Shown here: in pieces, positions 9,975 to 18,987 of the stretch
Layout: each line of letters opens with the position of its first letter
Position numbering within the stretch: position 1 is the first letter of the stretch
Origin: DASRZM01 sp035686365
GTDB lineage: Bacteria; Pseudomonadota; Gammaproteobacteria; Xanthomonadales; Xanthomonadaceae
Direction of reading: 5' to 3'
Length of the DNA: 64,000 nt
Assembly (NCBI GenBank): GCA_035686365.1
Contig: DASRZM010000119.1
Location: 4,661-68,660 of the forward strand
The notes under the pieces: generated by a model
Databases searched by the model: none
The model's input: the letters and a program-made list of their open reading frames with translations, nothing else
Told to the model about the DNA's origin: nothing
Position numbers and translations under genes: made by a program

Positions 9975-11048
9975 TCAGACGACCCGGGCCCGCAGCAGGT
10001 CGTGGATGTTCAGCGCACCCACGGCGCGGCCCTCACCATCCACGACCACCAGGGCGTTGATCTTGTGCGCCTCCATCAGGCGGGCGGCCTCGATCGCCAG
10101 CTTGTCGGTGGCGATCACCTTCGGATCGCGGCTCATCAGGTCGGTCACCGGGGTGCCGCGCAGATCGATCTGCTCATCGTCGAGGGCACGGCGCAGGTCG
10201 CCGTCGGTGAACACGCCCAGCAGGCGATCGTCGTCGCCGACGATCGCGGTCATGCCCAGGCGCTTGCGGCTCATCTCGACCAGCGCATCGCTGAGCGAGG
10301 CGCCGGCAGGCACCCGCGGCACTTCCGGGCCCGAGTGCATGATGTCGGCGATGTGCAGCAGCAGGCGGCGTCCCAGGCTGCCGGCCGGATGCGAGCGCGC
10401 GAAGTCCTCTTCGGTGAACCCGCGCGCGTCCAGCAGCGCGATCGCCAGTGCGTCGCCCATGACCAGCGCCGCGGTCGTGCTTGCGGTCGGCGCCAGGTTC
10501 AACGGGCAGGCCTCGCCGGGCACGCTCACGTCCAGGTGGACATCGGCCAGCCGCGCCAGCGTCGAGGCCGGGCGCCCGGTCATTGCAATCAGCGGATTGC
10601 CCTGGCGCTTGAGCACCGGGACGATCATCAGCACCTCGTCGGTCTCGCCGGAATTCGACAGCGCCAGCACGATATCGGCGTCGGTGATCATGCCCAGGTC
10701 GCCGTGGCTGGCCTCACCGGGATGCACGTAGAAGGCCGGCGTGCCGGTGGAAGCCAGGGTGGCGGCGATCTTGCGGGCGATGTGCCCGGATTTGCCCATG
10801 CCGGTGGCCACCACCCGGCCGCGGCCGCCGTACATCAACCGGCATGCGGCGACGAAGGCCTCGTCGATCCGGGGCTTGAGCGCCTCCAGCGCCTCGGCCT
10901 CGATATCGATCACCGCCAGCGCGCTGCGCGCGATGGCGCCCGGATCCAGGTCGACCCCCGGTCGCGGCGGCCGGGGCGCGGGCTCGGAGGCAGCCCCGGC
11001 CAAGGGCTCGGGCAGTGGCTTGGGCACGCTTTGCACAGGGGCGTTCAT
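9975..11048 (-). CDS. kdsD: D-arabinose 5-phosphate isomerase KdsD (SIS plus two CBS domains)
   Basis: 357 residues, slightly longer than the usual ~325 because of a Pro-rich N-terminal extension (about 1-35). The SIS domain has VVATGMGKSGHIARKIAATL, the catalytic-site HPGEASHGDLG and ALSNSGETDEV. Two CBS modules follow (from about 230), ending in VVVDGEGRAVGALNIHDLLRA. It makes arabinose 5-phosphate for Kdo synthesis. It is the first gene of the minus-strand block and diverges from the BolA gene across 149 bp, which should hold both promoters. Confidence 0.95.
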   Translation of the reverse strand: MNAPVQSVPKPLPEPLAGAASEPAPRPPRPGVDLDPGAIARSALAVIDIEAEALEALKPRIDEAFVAACRLMYGGRGRVVATGMGKSGHIARKIAATLASTGTPAFYVHPGEASHGDLGMITDADIVLALSNSGETDEVLMIVPVLKRQGNPLIAMTGRPASTLARLADVHLDVSVPGEACPLNLAPTASTTAALVMGDALAIALLDARGFTEEDFARSHPAGSLGRRLLLHIADIMHSGPEVPRVPAGASLSDALVEMSRKRLGMTAIVGDDDRLLGVFTDGDLRRALDDEQIDLRGTPVTDLMSRDPKVIATDKLAIEAARLMEAHKINALVVVDGEGRAVGALNIHDLLRARVV

Positions 11049-11197
11049 GACTTTTCGCTGGCGGCAGGGGCGCGGTGGGTCCGGCCATTGCCGGGCTTTG
11101 TTAAGATCCGCGGCCATTCTATCCCACGGGCTGCGCGTGGCCCGCAGCGATGGATCCGGACCGCGGCCCCCCGCGGCCACCTGGAGCAGGGCCTTCC

Positions 11198-11434
11198 ATG
11201 GACGCCGAAACCATCCGCCGGCTGATCGAGTCCGGGCTGCCCGGCGCACGCGCCCGGGTCCAGGGCGCGGACGGGGTCCATTTCGAGGCTACCGTCGTGT
11301 GCGCGGACTTTGCCGGCAAGCTGCCCCTGGCACGTCATCGCATGGTCTACGCCACCCTGGGCGGGCGCATGGGCGGCGAGATCCACGCCCTGGCCCTGAA
11401 GACGCTGACGCCCGCCGAAGCCGGTCCGGACTGA
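11198..11434 (+). CDS. ibaG: BolA/IbaG family protein
   Basis: 78 residues from the ATG at 11198. An upstream in-frame ATG at 11150 would add a Pro/Arg-rich stretch not seen in the family. The BolA core is visible as GADGVHFEATVVCADF and LARHRMVYATLGG, with the C-terminal IHALALKTLTP. BolA/IbaG proteins bind monothiol glutaredoxin-type [2Fe-2S] partners. The stop overlaps the murA start by one base (TGATG), the conserved yrbA(ibaG)-murA order of gammaproteobacteria. Confidence 0.92.
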   Translation: MDAETIRRLIESGLPGARARVQGADGVHFEATVVCADFAGKLPLARHRMVYATLGGRMGGEIHALALKTLTPAEAGPD

Positions 11435-12693
11435 TGGCCAGGATCGTCATCACGGGCAATGGTCCACTCACCGGCGAGGTCCGCATCTCCGGCGCCAAGA
11501 ACGCGGTTCTGCCGATCCTTTGTGCCTGTCTGCTGGCCGATGAACCGGTGGAGATCGGCAACGTCCCGCACCTGCAGGACGTGACCACGACGATGGCGCT
11601 GCTGGGCGAGATGGGTGTGGCGTACGTGGTCGACGAACGCATGCGTATCCACGTGGACGCGCGTGGCGTGGACCGCCACGTGGCGCCCTACGAGATGGTC
11701 AAGACCATGCGCGCCTCGATCCTGGTGCTGGGCCCGCTGCTGGCCCGCCACGGTCGTGCCGAGGTCTCGCTGCCGGGCGGCTGCGCGATCGGCTCGCGGC
11801 CGGTGGACCAGCACGTTCGTGGACTGCGTCGGCTGGGCGCGCGGGTCGAGGTCGAGGGTGGCTACATCCGCGCCCAGGCCGACCGGCTGCGGGGCGCCCG
11901 GATCGTCATGGACGTGGTCACGGTGACCGGGACCGAGAACCTGATGATGGCGGCCACGCTGGCGCAGGGCACGACCGTGCTGGAGAACGCCGCGCAGGAG
12001 CCGGAGATCGTCGACCTGGCGCGCTGCCTCAACGCCATGGGCGCGCAGATCCAGGGCGCCGGCACGACCACGATCCACATCCAGGGTGTGGAGCGCCTGC
12101 GCGGGTGCAGCTACAACGTGCTGCCCGATCGCATCGAGACCGGCACCTTCCTGGTGGCGGGTGCGATCACCGGCGGCCGGGTGCGCACACGCGATGCCGA
12201 TCCGGGCACGCTGGAGGCGGTGCTGCTCAAGCTCGAGCAGGCCGGCGCACAGGTGTCCACCGGCCCGGACTGGATCGAACTGGACATGCGCGGCCGGCGC
12301 CCGAGCGCGGTCGACGTGACGACCGCGCCGTATCCGGCCTTTCCGACCGACATGCAGGCGCAGTTCGTCGCCCTGAACTGCATCGCCCAGGGCGTGGGCG
12401 TGGTCACCGAGACCGTGTTCGAGAACCGCTTCATGCACGTGGAGGAACTGCGCCGGCTGGGCGCCGACATCCGCGTGGAAGGCAACACCGCGATCGTGAC
12501 CGGCGTGCCGCGCCTGAGCGGCGCGCCGCTGATGGCCACCGATCTGCGGGCATCGGCCAGCCTGGTCCTGGCCGGGCTGGCCGCCGAGGGCGAGACCACG
12601 GTCGATCGCGTCTACCACATCGATCGCGGCTACGAGCGTATCGAGGAAAAGCTCGGTGCGCTGGGGGCGAAGATCCGCCGGCTGCCGGGCTGA
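11434..12693 (+). CDS. murA: UDP-N-acetylglucosamine 1-carboxyvinyltransferase MurA
   Basis: 419 residues, the normal length. It adds enolpyruvate to UDP-GlcNAc, the first committed step of peptidoglycan synthesis. The N-terminus has SGAKNAVLPIL with the catalytic Lys region. The active-site cysteine is Cys117 in PGGCAIGSRPVD, the residue alkylated by fosfomycin, so the enzyme should be of the sensitive type. The C-terminal half has FPTDMQAQFVAL and DLRASASLVLAGL. It is followed by a hairpin-rich region that may end transcription. Confidence 0.98.
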   Translation: MARIVITGNGPLTGEVRISGAKNAVLPILCACLLADEPVEIGNVPHLQDVTTTMALLGEMGVAYVVDERMRIHVDARGVDRHVAPYEMVKTMRASILVLGPLLARHGRAEVSLPGGCAIGSRPVDQHVRGLRRLGARVEVEGGYIRAQADRLRGARIVMDVVTVTGTENLMMAATLAQGTTVLENAAQEPEIVDLARCLNAMGAQIQGAGTTTIHIQGVERLRGCSYNVLPDRIETGTFLVAGAITGGRVRTRDADPGTLEAVLLKLEQAGAQVSTGPDWIELDMRGRRPSAVDVTTAPYPAFPTDMQAQFVALNCIAQGVGVVTETVFENRFMHVEELRRLGADIRVEGNTAIVTGVPRLSGAPLMATDLRASASLVLAGLAAEGETTVDRVYHIDRGYERIEEKLGALGAKIRRLPG

Positions 12694-12732
12694 GCGGCCT
12701 GATCCAGTCGCGTCTGGGCGTGTCCAGACCTT

Positions 12733-12813
12733 TCCTGGGAAACTCTGAACAAGTTCACAGGTTCGCGCGCCATGGATGGCGCGCTCGCGGATCAAGCACG
12801 CAAGTGCTTGATC
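12733..12813 (+). repeat. Hairpin-rich repeat (CTGAAC-GTTC family), likely also a terminator between murA and the DUF3108 gene
   Basis: Three consecutive stem-loops are visible: CTGAAC-AA-GTTCA; GCGCGCCAT-GG-ATGGCGCGC (12765-12784); and GATCAAGCAC-GCAA-GTGCTTGATC (12790-12813), a perfect 10-bp stem closed by a GNRA-type GCAA loop. A close relative is at 43520-43594. It sits between the convergent ends of murA and the DUF3108 gene, so termination is plausible, but there is no U-run. Confidence 0.7.
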
Positions 12814-12834
12814 AGACCTTTCCCAGTACTGCGC

Positions 12835-13566
12835 TCAGCCGCGCGACCAGGACAGCAGCCGCATCTCGAACCGGTCGCGGCCGCCCTCGCTGCGCAGCAC
12901 GCGCACCGGCATCGGCGGCAGCCCGGGCGCGAACCAGGCGGTGGTCGTGCGCTCCCGGTCCGCGCGCCGCTCGGTCAGGGGGACGGCCTCGAAACGTCCG
13001 GCGGGGACCTGGATCGTCTGCACGGGGCGCACCCGGTATTCGACGCTGCGGCTGCGGCCGCGATCGAGCAGCTCGTAGTGCAGGGCCTGGCCCGGCTCGG
13101 CACCCGCGGCCTCGTATCCGAGCAGCAGGTTCAGCGATTCGCGGGTGACCGCGTGCGCCGGCAACGGCATCGGGCCGCGGCGGTCGGCGTCGACATCGCC
13201 GCTCCAGCGCGCCTGCCCCTGTTCCCAGTCGAACTCGGTGACGACCTCGCGCGTGCCCAGTCGCATGCCGTTGCGCACCACCGAGCGGACCAGCCGGAGC
13301 CGCTCTCCGCGCAGCTCGAAATCGCTCAGCTGCTCGGAGCGGTAGCCGGCCAGGCGCGCCATCCCGGCGGTGGAGTCGGCATCCAGCAGCAGCCGCCAGC
13401 GGTCATCGGCCACGCGCGAAAGCAGCACCCGCGTGCTCCCCTGCGGCTTGCCGTCGACCAGCACCTCGTAGTGGGCCCGGTAGGGCGCCAGGCCCGGCGC
13501 GGCCAGAACCGGCGACGCGGCCATCAGCAGGAACAGGGCCATGACGCAGGTCCGCGAGGCGTGCAT
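12835..13566 (-). CDS. DUF3108 domain-containing exported protein
   Basis: 243 residues with a signal peptide at about 1-22 (MALFLLMAASPVLA). The mature part matches the DUF3108 pattern: LAPYRAHYEVLVDG at the start, central YELLDRGRSRSVEYRV and the late VPLTERRADRERTTTAWFAP. The function is unknown, and a periplasmic beta-rich protein is likely. Its ATG overlaps the purN stop by one base, so it is co-translated with purM-purN, as in other Xanthomonadales. I infer no role in purine synthesis from that alone. Confidence 0.85.
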   Translation of the reverse strand: MHASRTCVMALFLLMAASPVLAAPGLAPYRAHYEVLVDGKPQGSTRVLLSRVADDRWRLLLDADSTAGMARLAGYRSEQLSDFELRGERLRLVRSVVRNGMRLGTREVVTEFDWEQGQARWSGDVDADRRGPMPLPAHAVTRESLNLLLGYEAAGAEPGQALHYELLDRGRSRSVEYRVRPVQTIQVPAGRFEAVPLTERRADRERTTTAWFAPGLPPMPVRVLRSEGGRDRFEMRLLSWSRG

Positions 13567-14252
13567 CAGGGCGCCCGCGCCGGGTGCAGGGCATCGTCGC
13601 TGCCCAGCGCCAGCGCTGCCGGCAGCGGCCTGCCGTCGAACTCTACGCCCCCTGCGGCCAGCACGATCCGGCGCTCGGCGATCAGCCCGACGCCGGCCAC
13701 CAGCAGCGGATGCTCGCGCTCCAGCACCCGCGCGGCAAGCGCCTCGGGCGAGTCGCCCGCCAGCACCGGTACGCGCGCGCAGGCGAACACCGGGCCGGCA
13801 TCGAGCTCGGGGGTCACGAAGTGCAGGCTGGCGCCGTGCATGCGCACGCCGTCGGCCAGCGCGCGTGCGTGTGTACGCAGTCCCGGGTAGGCGGGCAGCA
13901 GCGAAGGATGGATATTGATCATGCGTCCGAAGAACGGCTGCAGTACGTCGGCCCCGATGATGCGCATGAATCCGGCGCAGACGATGAGTTGCGGCTGAAC
14001 GCCCTGGAGCAAACGCACCAGGGCGGCATCGAAGCCGGCGCGACCTGCATGCACTGTGGGATCGATCGCGAGTGCGCCGATGCCGTGGGCGCGTGCGCGT
14101 GCGAGCGCGCCGCTGGCGGGACGGTCGCTGATCACGCCGGTGATGGTGATCGGCAGCCGGCCGGACCCGGCCGCATCGATCAGGGCCTGCAGGTTGCTGC
14201 CGCGGCCGGATGCCAGGACCGCGACGCGCAGCGGCTCAGCCGATGCGGACAC
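13566..14252 (-). CDS. purN: Phosphoribosylglycinamide formyltransferase PurN
   Basis: 228 residues from a GTG start preceded by an AAGGCGAG ribosome-binding site. The start lies inside the purM end (17-bp overlap). It transfers a formyl group from 10-formyl-THF to GAR in purine synthesis. Family motifs are VLASGRGSNLQAL (phosphate binding), the catalytic Asn/His region INIHPSLLPAYPGL and the catalytic Asp region HFVTPELDAGPVF. It is coupled to purM and to the downstream DUF3108 gene. Confidence 0.95.
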   Translation of the reverse strand: MSASAEPLRVAVLASGRGSNLQALIDAAGSGRLPITITGVISDRPASGALARARAHGIGALAIDPTVHAGRAGFDAALVRLLQGVQPQLIVCAGFMRIIGADVLQPFFGRMINIHPSLLPAYPGLRTHARALADGVRMHGASLHFVTPELDAGPVFACARVPVLAGDSPEALAARVLEREHPLLVAGVGLIAERRIVLAAGGVEFDGRPLPAALALGSDDALHPARAP

Positions 14253-15276
14253 GCTCGCCTTCGCCGGCGCGCACGACCTGGCCGATCGTCCAGTGGGCCA
14301 GCCCGGCCGTGTCCAGTGCGGCTGCGGCGGCTTTGGCATCGGATCGGGCGACGATCAGGGCGAAGCCGATGCCGCAGTTGAAGGTGCGCCACATCTCCCG
14401 GCTCGGCACCGCGCCCTCGCGCTGCAGCCACTCGAACACCGGCGGCAGGGGCCACGCCGAGGCGTCGATGCGCAGCCCCAGACCCTCGGGAACGACGCGG
14501 ACCAGGTTTTCGGTCAGGCCGCCACCGGTGACGTGCGCCATCGCGTGCACATCGAGCTTTCGGCGCAGTGCGAGCATCGGCTTGACGTAGATCGTGGTGG
14601 GTTCCATCAGGGCATCGCCCAGCGGCCTGCCGCCGACGTCGAGCTGCGCCGGGGCGCCGGCGCGCTCCCAGATCCGGCGGATCAGCGAGTAGCCGTTGGA
14701 GTGCGGGCCGCTGGAGGCGATGCCGATCACCAGGTCTCCGGCTGCGACACGGCTGCCGTCGAGCAACTGTGATTTCTCGACCGCGCCCACGCAGAAGCCG
14801 GCCAGATCGTATTCGCCCGGGCCGTACATGTCGGGCATCTCCGCGGTCTCGCCGCCGATCAGCGCGCAGCCGGCCAGTTCACAGCCGCGGGCGATGCCCG
14901 CGACCACCGCCACCGTGGTCTCGACATCGAGCCGCCCGGTGGCGAAATAGTCCAGAAAGAACAGCGGCTCGGCGCCCTGCACCAGCACGTCGTTCACGCA
15001 CATGGCCACCAGATCGATACCGATGCTGTCGTGCCGGCCCAGCTGCTGCGCAAGCTTCAGCTTGGTGCCGACGCCGTCGGTGCCGGACACCAGGACCGGC
15101 TCGCGGTAGCGACCGGACAGGTCGAACAGCGCCCCGAAGCCGCCCAGCCCACCCATCACGCCGGGCCGGAAGGTGCGGCGGACCAGCGGCTTGATGCGCT
15201 CGACCACGGCATTGCCCGCATCGATGTCGACGCCGGCGTCCTTGTAGGTCAGCGGCGGCTTCTGCGGCGGATCCAC
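14236..15276 (-). CDS. purM: Phosphoribosylformylglycinamidine cyclo-ligase PurM
   Basis: 346 residues from a GTG start (VDPPQKPPLTYKDAGVD). The frame is open upstream, but the PurM family begins at LTYKDAGVDIDAGN. It catalyses ATP-dependent closure to AIR. Conserved segments are GGFGALFDL, SGTDGVGTKLKLA, CVNDVLVQGAEPLFFLDY, LIGGETAEMP and TGGGLTENLVRV. It diverges from the DUF2066 gene over about 100 bp, the usual arrangement in this group of bacteria. Confidence 0.96.
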   Translation of the reverse strand: MDPPQKPPLTYKDAGVDIDAGNAVVERIKPLVRRTFRPGVMGGLGGFGALFDLSGRYREPVLVSGTDGVGTKLKLAQQLGRHDSIGIDLVAMCVNDVLVQGAEPLFFLDYFATGRLDVETTVAVVAGIARGCELAGCALIGGETAEMPDMYGPGEYDLAGFCVGAVEKSQLLDGSRVAAGDLVIGIASSGPHSNGYSLIRRIWERAGAPAQLDVGGRPLGDALMEPTTIYVKPMLALRRKLDVHAMAHVTGGGLTENLVRVVPEGLGLRIDASAWPLPPVFEWLQREGAVPSREMWRTFNCGIGFALIVARSDAKAAAAALDTAGLAHWTIGQVVRAGEGERVRIG

Positions 15277-15378
15277 GATGCGGGTGGGGGGTGAGGGGCG
15301 CGAATGATAGCAAGGCGCCGCGGTCCGCGGCCCTGCCGGGGACGCGGCGATGGACGCAGCCCCCCGGGCTTGGGCAAC

Positions 15379-16503
15379 ATGACCGCCCCCACCCGACCCG
15401 GATTCGAGCCGATGCTCCCGCGACCGACCTTCTCGCTGGCGACGCTGGTGCTGGCCGTGCTGCTGGCTGCCCTGGCCGGGCCCGGCGCCGCGGCCCAGGG
15501 CGCGCTCTCGCTCTACGAGGGCGAGGCGCGGGTGACCAGCCAGGACGCCGGGGAACGCAATGCAGTGCTGCCCAAGGCCCTGGCACAGGTCTTCGTCAAG
15601 CTCACCGGGGACCCGCAGGCGGTCGGGCAGCCGGCGCTGGCGCGCCACCTGCCCGACGCCCAGTCGCTGATGCGGCAGTACCGCTATCGCCAGAGCCTGG
15701 CCACCATCGACGGCCAGCCGGTGGTCCGGCTGTACGTCGTGGCCGCGTTCGACCGCAGCCGCGTCGACGCGATCCTTGCAGGGGCCGGTGTGGCGGTCTG
15801 GCCGCAGCCGCGCCCCGAGCCGCTGGTCTGGCTGGCGATCGACGACGGCCGCGGCGCCCGCCTGGTCTCGCGCGCGCAGTCCGGCGCCGCGGCGCCCCTG
15901 ATCGACGAGGCGCTCGAGCGCGGCCTGGTACTGCGCTTTCCGGCGCAGGAGGACGCCCGCGCCTCACCGGACCCGGTCGCGGCGGCCTGGAGCGGCGAAA
16001 CCGAGCCGCTGGTCGAAGCCTCGCGCCGGCATGGCGCCTCCACGCTGCTCGTGGGCCGACTGCAGCGCAGCGACGGCACCTGGCGCTCGCGCTGGATCGT
16101 GGTGGACGCCGGTCGCACGGTCAGCAGCTTCGATGCCGCCGATCCGGATCCGCGCAAGCTGATGGTGCGTGCCGGCGGCCTGGCCGTGGACGCACTGGCA
16201 AGCCATTACTCCAACCCGGCGTTGCTGGGGACTCCCGGCGAGTACGTGCTCGAACTCTCGGGCGTGGATTCGGTGACCGCCTACGCCGAGGCGCTGGGGG
16301 CATTGCGCGAGCTGGCCGTCGTGCGCGAGCTGTGGGTGGAGGCGGCCGACGGCGACCGGCTGCGGCTGCGCGTGGCGCTGGGCACGGGTGTCGAGGGTCT
16401 GCTGCGTCTGCTCGAAGGCAGCAGGGTGCTCTCGGTCGATGATCGGGTCGCCTCCGATCCGCGCTGGGGCCCGGCCGATGCGCGCCTCGTAGTACGCAGA
16501 TGA
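15379..16503 (+). CDS. DUF2066 domain-containing exported protein
   Basis: 374 residues if started at MTAPTRPGF; ATG at 15412 is an alternative. A signal peptide runs LATLVLAVLLAALAGPGAAAQ. The mature protein starts with SLYEGEARVTSQDAGERN, the DUF2066 hallmark, and has AFVKLTGDP-like and GASTLLVGRLQRSDGTW segments (AQVFVKLTGDP here). The function is unknown. The gene is conserved beside purM, divergent, and is followed by a CDP-alcohol phosphatidyltransferase, perM-like and hda, with ATGA overlaps to the next gene. Confidence 0.85.
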   Translation: MTAPTRPGFEPMLPRPTFSLATLVLAVLLAALAGPGAAAQGALSLYEGEARVTSQDAGERNAVLPKALAQVFVKLTGDPQAVGQPALARHLPDAQSLMRQYRYRQSLATIDGQPVVRLYVVAAFDRSRVDAILAGAGVAVWPQPRPEPLVWLAIDDGRGARLVSRAQSGAAAPLIDEALERGLVLRFPAQEDARASPDPVAAAWSGETEPLVEASRRHGASTLLVGRLQRSDGTWRSRWIVVDAGRTVSSFDAADPDPRKLMVRAGGLAVDALASHYSNPALLGTPGEYVLELSGVDSVTAYAEALGALRELAVVRELWVEAADGDRLRLRVALGTGVEGLLRLLEGSRVLSVDDRVASDPRWGPADARLVVRR

Positions 16504-17084
16504 GCTGGCGACAGCTCCCGAACGCGATCACGCTGCTGCGCATCGCCTCGGTGGCACCGATCGTGTGGCTGCTGCGCGCGGGCGAGTACCGCATCGCCTT
16601 CTGGGTGGCTCTGGCTGCCGGTGCCTCCGACGGGCTGGACGGCTGGCTGGCCAAGCGCTTCGACTGGCGCACGCGGCTGGGCGGTCTGCTCGATCCGGTC
16701 GCCGACAAGCTGCTGCTCAACGCCTGTTATTTGGGGCTGTGGGGGGCGGGTCACGTCCCGACCTGGCTGGCCGTCCTGATCGTCGGACGCGACCTGGTGA
16801 TCTTCGGTGGCGCGGTGGGCTACCACTGGCTGATCGCGCCGCTGAAGGCAAATCCGACGTTGCTCAGCAAGGCCACGACGCTGGCCCAGATCGTGTTGCT
16901 GGTGGCCTGGCTGCTGGACCTTGCCTACCTGCCGCTGGGCGAGGGCACGTTGCTGGCCGGCGCGGCGCTGGTCGCTGCACTCACCGCAGCGAGCGGCATC
17001 GACTACGTGCTGCGCTGGAGCCTGCGCGCGTGGCGTCAAGCAAGGGCACGGGGCAACCGGCGCCGTACCGTGGAGGGGCGATGA
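16500..17084 (+). CDS. CDP-alcohol phosphatidyltransferase family protein
   Basis: 194 residues, polytopic, with about five membrane segments. The family signature D-x2-D-G-x2-A-(K/R)...G-x3-D-x3-D appears as SDGLDGWLAKR followed by LGGLLDPVADK (residues about 43-71). The N-terminus, LPNAITLLRIASVAPIVW, resembles PgsA/YnbA-type enzymes. It moves a phosphatidyl group from CDP-diacylglycerol to an alcohol. The acceptor (glycerol phosphate, phosphatidylglycerol or other) cannot be read from the sequence. It overlaps the genes on both sides by 4 bp. Confidence 0.9.
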   Translation: MSWRQLPNAITLLRIASVAPIVWLLRAGEYRIAFWVALAAGASDGLDGWLAKRFDWRTRLGGLLDPVADKLLLNACYLGLWGAGHVPTWLAVLIVGRDLVIFGGAVGYHWLIAPLKANPTLLSKATTLAQIVLLVAWLLDLAYLPLGEGTLLAGAALVAALTAASGIDYVLRWSLRAWRQARARGNRRRTVEGR

Positions 17085-18250
17085 GCGATACGCACAAATG
17101 GCAGCTGCTGGCGTTGACGGTACTGATCGGCGGCCTGGTCTACCTGCTGGCGCCGGTGCTCACGCCGTTCGCGGTGGCGGCACTGCTGGCCTACCTGGGC
17201 GATCCGCTGTGCGACCGGCTTGCGCGCCGGATGCCGCGCGCACTGGCGGTGACGCTGGTATTCGTGCTGATGGTGCTGGCCCTGGTCGGTGCGCTGCTGC
17301 TGCTGGTGCCGATGGTCGTGAACCAGATCGAGCGGTTCGCCGAGGCGCTGCCGCGCTGGATGGAATGGTTCCGGCAGACCGCGGCGCCCTGGATCGAGGC
17401 CAGGGTCGGATTCCGGCTGCCGGAGCTGCAGGGCGATGGCCTGGTCGAGGCGCTGCGCGAGCACTGGCAGCAGGCCGGAAACATCGCCGCGAACCTGATC
17501 GGCGGCGTGTCCCGGTCGGGCATGGCGATCCTGACCTGGATCGCCAACCTGATCGTGATCCCGGTGGTGACCTTCTACCTGATGCGCGACTGGGACGTGC
17601 TGGTGGAGCGCATCCGCCAGCTGCTGCCGCGTTCGGTGGAGCCGACCGTCTCGCGTCTGGCGCGCGAGTCCGACCAGATGCTGGGCGGGTTCCTGCGCGG
17701 CCAGCTCAGCGTGATGTTCGCGCTGGGGGTGATCTACGCCGTCGGCCTGTGGCTGGTCGGTATCGACCTGGCCTTGCTGATCGGAATGATCGCGGGCCTG
17801 CTCAGCTTCGTGCCGTACCTGGGCACCTTCGTGGGCGTGCTGATCGCGGTGATCGCGGCACTGGTCCAGTACGGCGATGTCATGCACGTGGCGCTGGTGC
17901 TGGTGGTGTTCGTGGTCGGCCAGATCCTGGAAGGCAACGTGCTCACGCCGTGGCTGGTGGGCGACCGCATCGGCATGCACCCGGTGGCGGTGATCTTCGC
18001 GGTGCTCGCCGGCGGCCAGCTGTTCGGCTTCCTGGGCATGCTGCTGGCACTGCCGGTGGCCGCCGTGATCATGGTCGTGCTGCGCTACGCGCACTCCCGA
18101 TACCGCCAGAGCGAGCTGTACGGCGCCGAGGCCGGAGCGATCGTGCCGGAGCCGATGCAGCCCGGATCGATCACCGTCTCCTCGCCGCCGGCGCCGGCCG
18201 ACGAGGGCGGGCTCGGCGCGGCGGGCGGCGACGAGCCCGGGCCGCAATGA
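17081..18250 (+). CDS. AI-2E family (PerM-like) transporter
   Basis: 389 residues with about eight membrane helices in the family pattern: two N-terminal helices, a long soluble loop (about 90-160) and a C-terminal membrane block. PVVTFYLMRDWD, LLSFVPYLGTFVGVLIAVIAAL (two short adjoining motifs) and EGNVLTPWLVGDRIGMHPV are typical of this family. Members export AI-2 or act as ion antiporters, and the substrate here is unknown. It lies directly before hda, as perM often does. The C-terminal 35 residues are Gly/Pro-rich and not conserved. Confidence 0.9.
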   Translation: MSDTHKWQLLALTVLIGGLVYLLAPVLTPFAVAALLAYLGDPLCDRLARRMPRALAVTLVFVLMVLALVGALLLLVPMVVNQIERFAEALPRWMEWFRQTAAPWIEARVGFRLPELQGDGLVEALREHWQQAGNIAANLIGGVSRSGMAILTWIANLIVIPVVTFYLMRDWDVLVERIRQLLPRSVEPTVSRLARESDQMLGGFLRGQLSVMFALGVIYAVGLWLVGIDLALLIGMIAGLLSFVPYLGTFVGVLIAVIAALVQYGDVMHVALVLVVFVVGQILEGNVLTPWLVGDRIGMHPVAVIFAVLAGGQLFGFLGMLLALPVAAVIMVVLRYAHSRYRQSELYGAEAGAIVPEPMQPGSITVSSPPAPADEGGLGAAGGDEPGPQ

Positions 18251-18939
18251 ATGCACCGCAGCTTCCGCTCGCGCTGCGCCATCCGCCGGACCAGCGCCTG
18301 GCCACGCTGGTCGGCGAGGCCGGACGGCACGCGGGCCTGCTGGCCGCTGTCGCCGAGGGCCGCAGCGGCGAATGGCTGTACCTGCGCGGGCCGGCAGCCA
18401 GCGGCAAGACCCACGCGCTGATCGGCGCGTGCATCGCCGCCGATGGCAGCGGCCGCCGGGCCGCCTACGTTGCGCTGTCCGCCCAGGGTGCACGGGGCCT
18501 GGCCGAATCCGCCAGCGGCAGCGCGCTGGTGGCGATCGACGGCATCGAGGCGATCGCGGGCGATCCGGAAATCGAAAGCGCGTTGTTCGCACTGCACAAC
18601 CGGTTGCGGGCGGATGGCGCCAGCGTGCTGTATGCGGCGCGCGAACCCCCGGCGCAGCTCCCGCTGCAGCTTCCGGACCTGCGTTCGCGGCTGTCGCAGT
18701 GCACGCAGCTGATCCTTCGCCCGCCCGGCGAGTGCGAGCGCCGCGAACTGCTGGTCGCGCGCGCGGCCGCCCGCGGCCTGGCGCTCGACGAGGCCGTGGT
18801 CGAATTCCTGTTCCGACGCGTCGGCCGCGACCTGGGAACGCTCACGGCGCTGCTCGATCGCATCGACCGCGCCAGCCTGGCCGCGCAGCGCCGGGTGACA
18901 GTGCCGTTCGTGCGGGGGTTGCTGGAGGTGGACCGGTAG
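18247..18939 (+). CDS. hda: DnaA regulatory inactivator Hda
   Basis: 230 residues, the usual Hda length. It has a DnaA-type AAA+ fold. The clamp-binding motif QLPLAL is at residues 5-10, Walker A is GPAASGKTH (about 48-56), the Walker B region is LVAIDGIEAI, and sensor/arginine regions follow (LRSRL, RRVGRDLGTLTALLDRID). Hda bound to the beta clamp stimulates hydrolysis of DnaA-ATP and prevents re-initiation. It overlaps the perM-like gene by 4 bp. Confidence 0.93.
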   Translation: MNAPQLPLALRHPPDQRLATLVGEAGRHAGLLAAVAEGRSGEWLYLRGPAASGKTHALIGACIAADGSGRRAAYVALSAQGARGLAESASGSALVAIDGIEAIAGDPEIESALFALHNRLRADGASVLYAAREPPAQLPLQLPDLRSRLSQCTQLILRPPGECERRELLVARAAARGLALDEAVVEFLFRRVGRDLGTLTALLDRIDRASLAAQRRVTVPFVRGLLEVDR

Positions 18940-18987
18940 CACCGGGTCCGGCGTCGACAGGATCGACGCGATCCCGAGCCCCGGGCC

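Noticed and set aside
15304..15379. Upstream ATG at 15304 as the DUF2066 start
   Set aside because: It would place an Arg-rich stretch before the signal peptide and overlap the divergent promoter region of purM.
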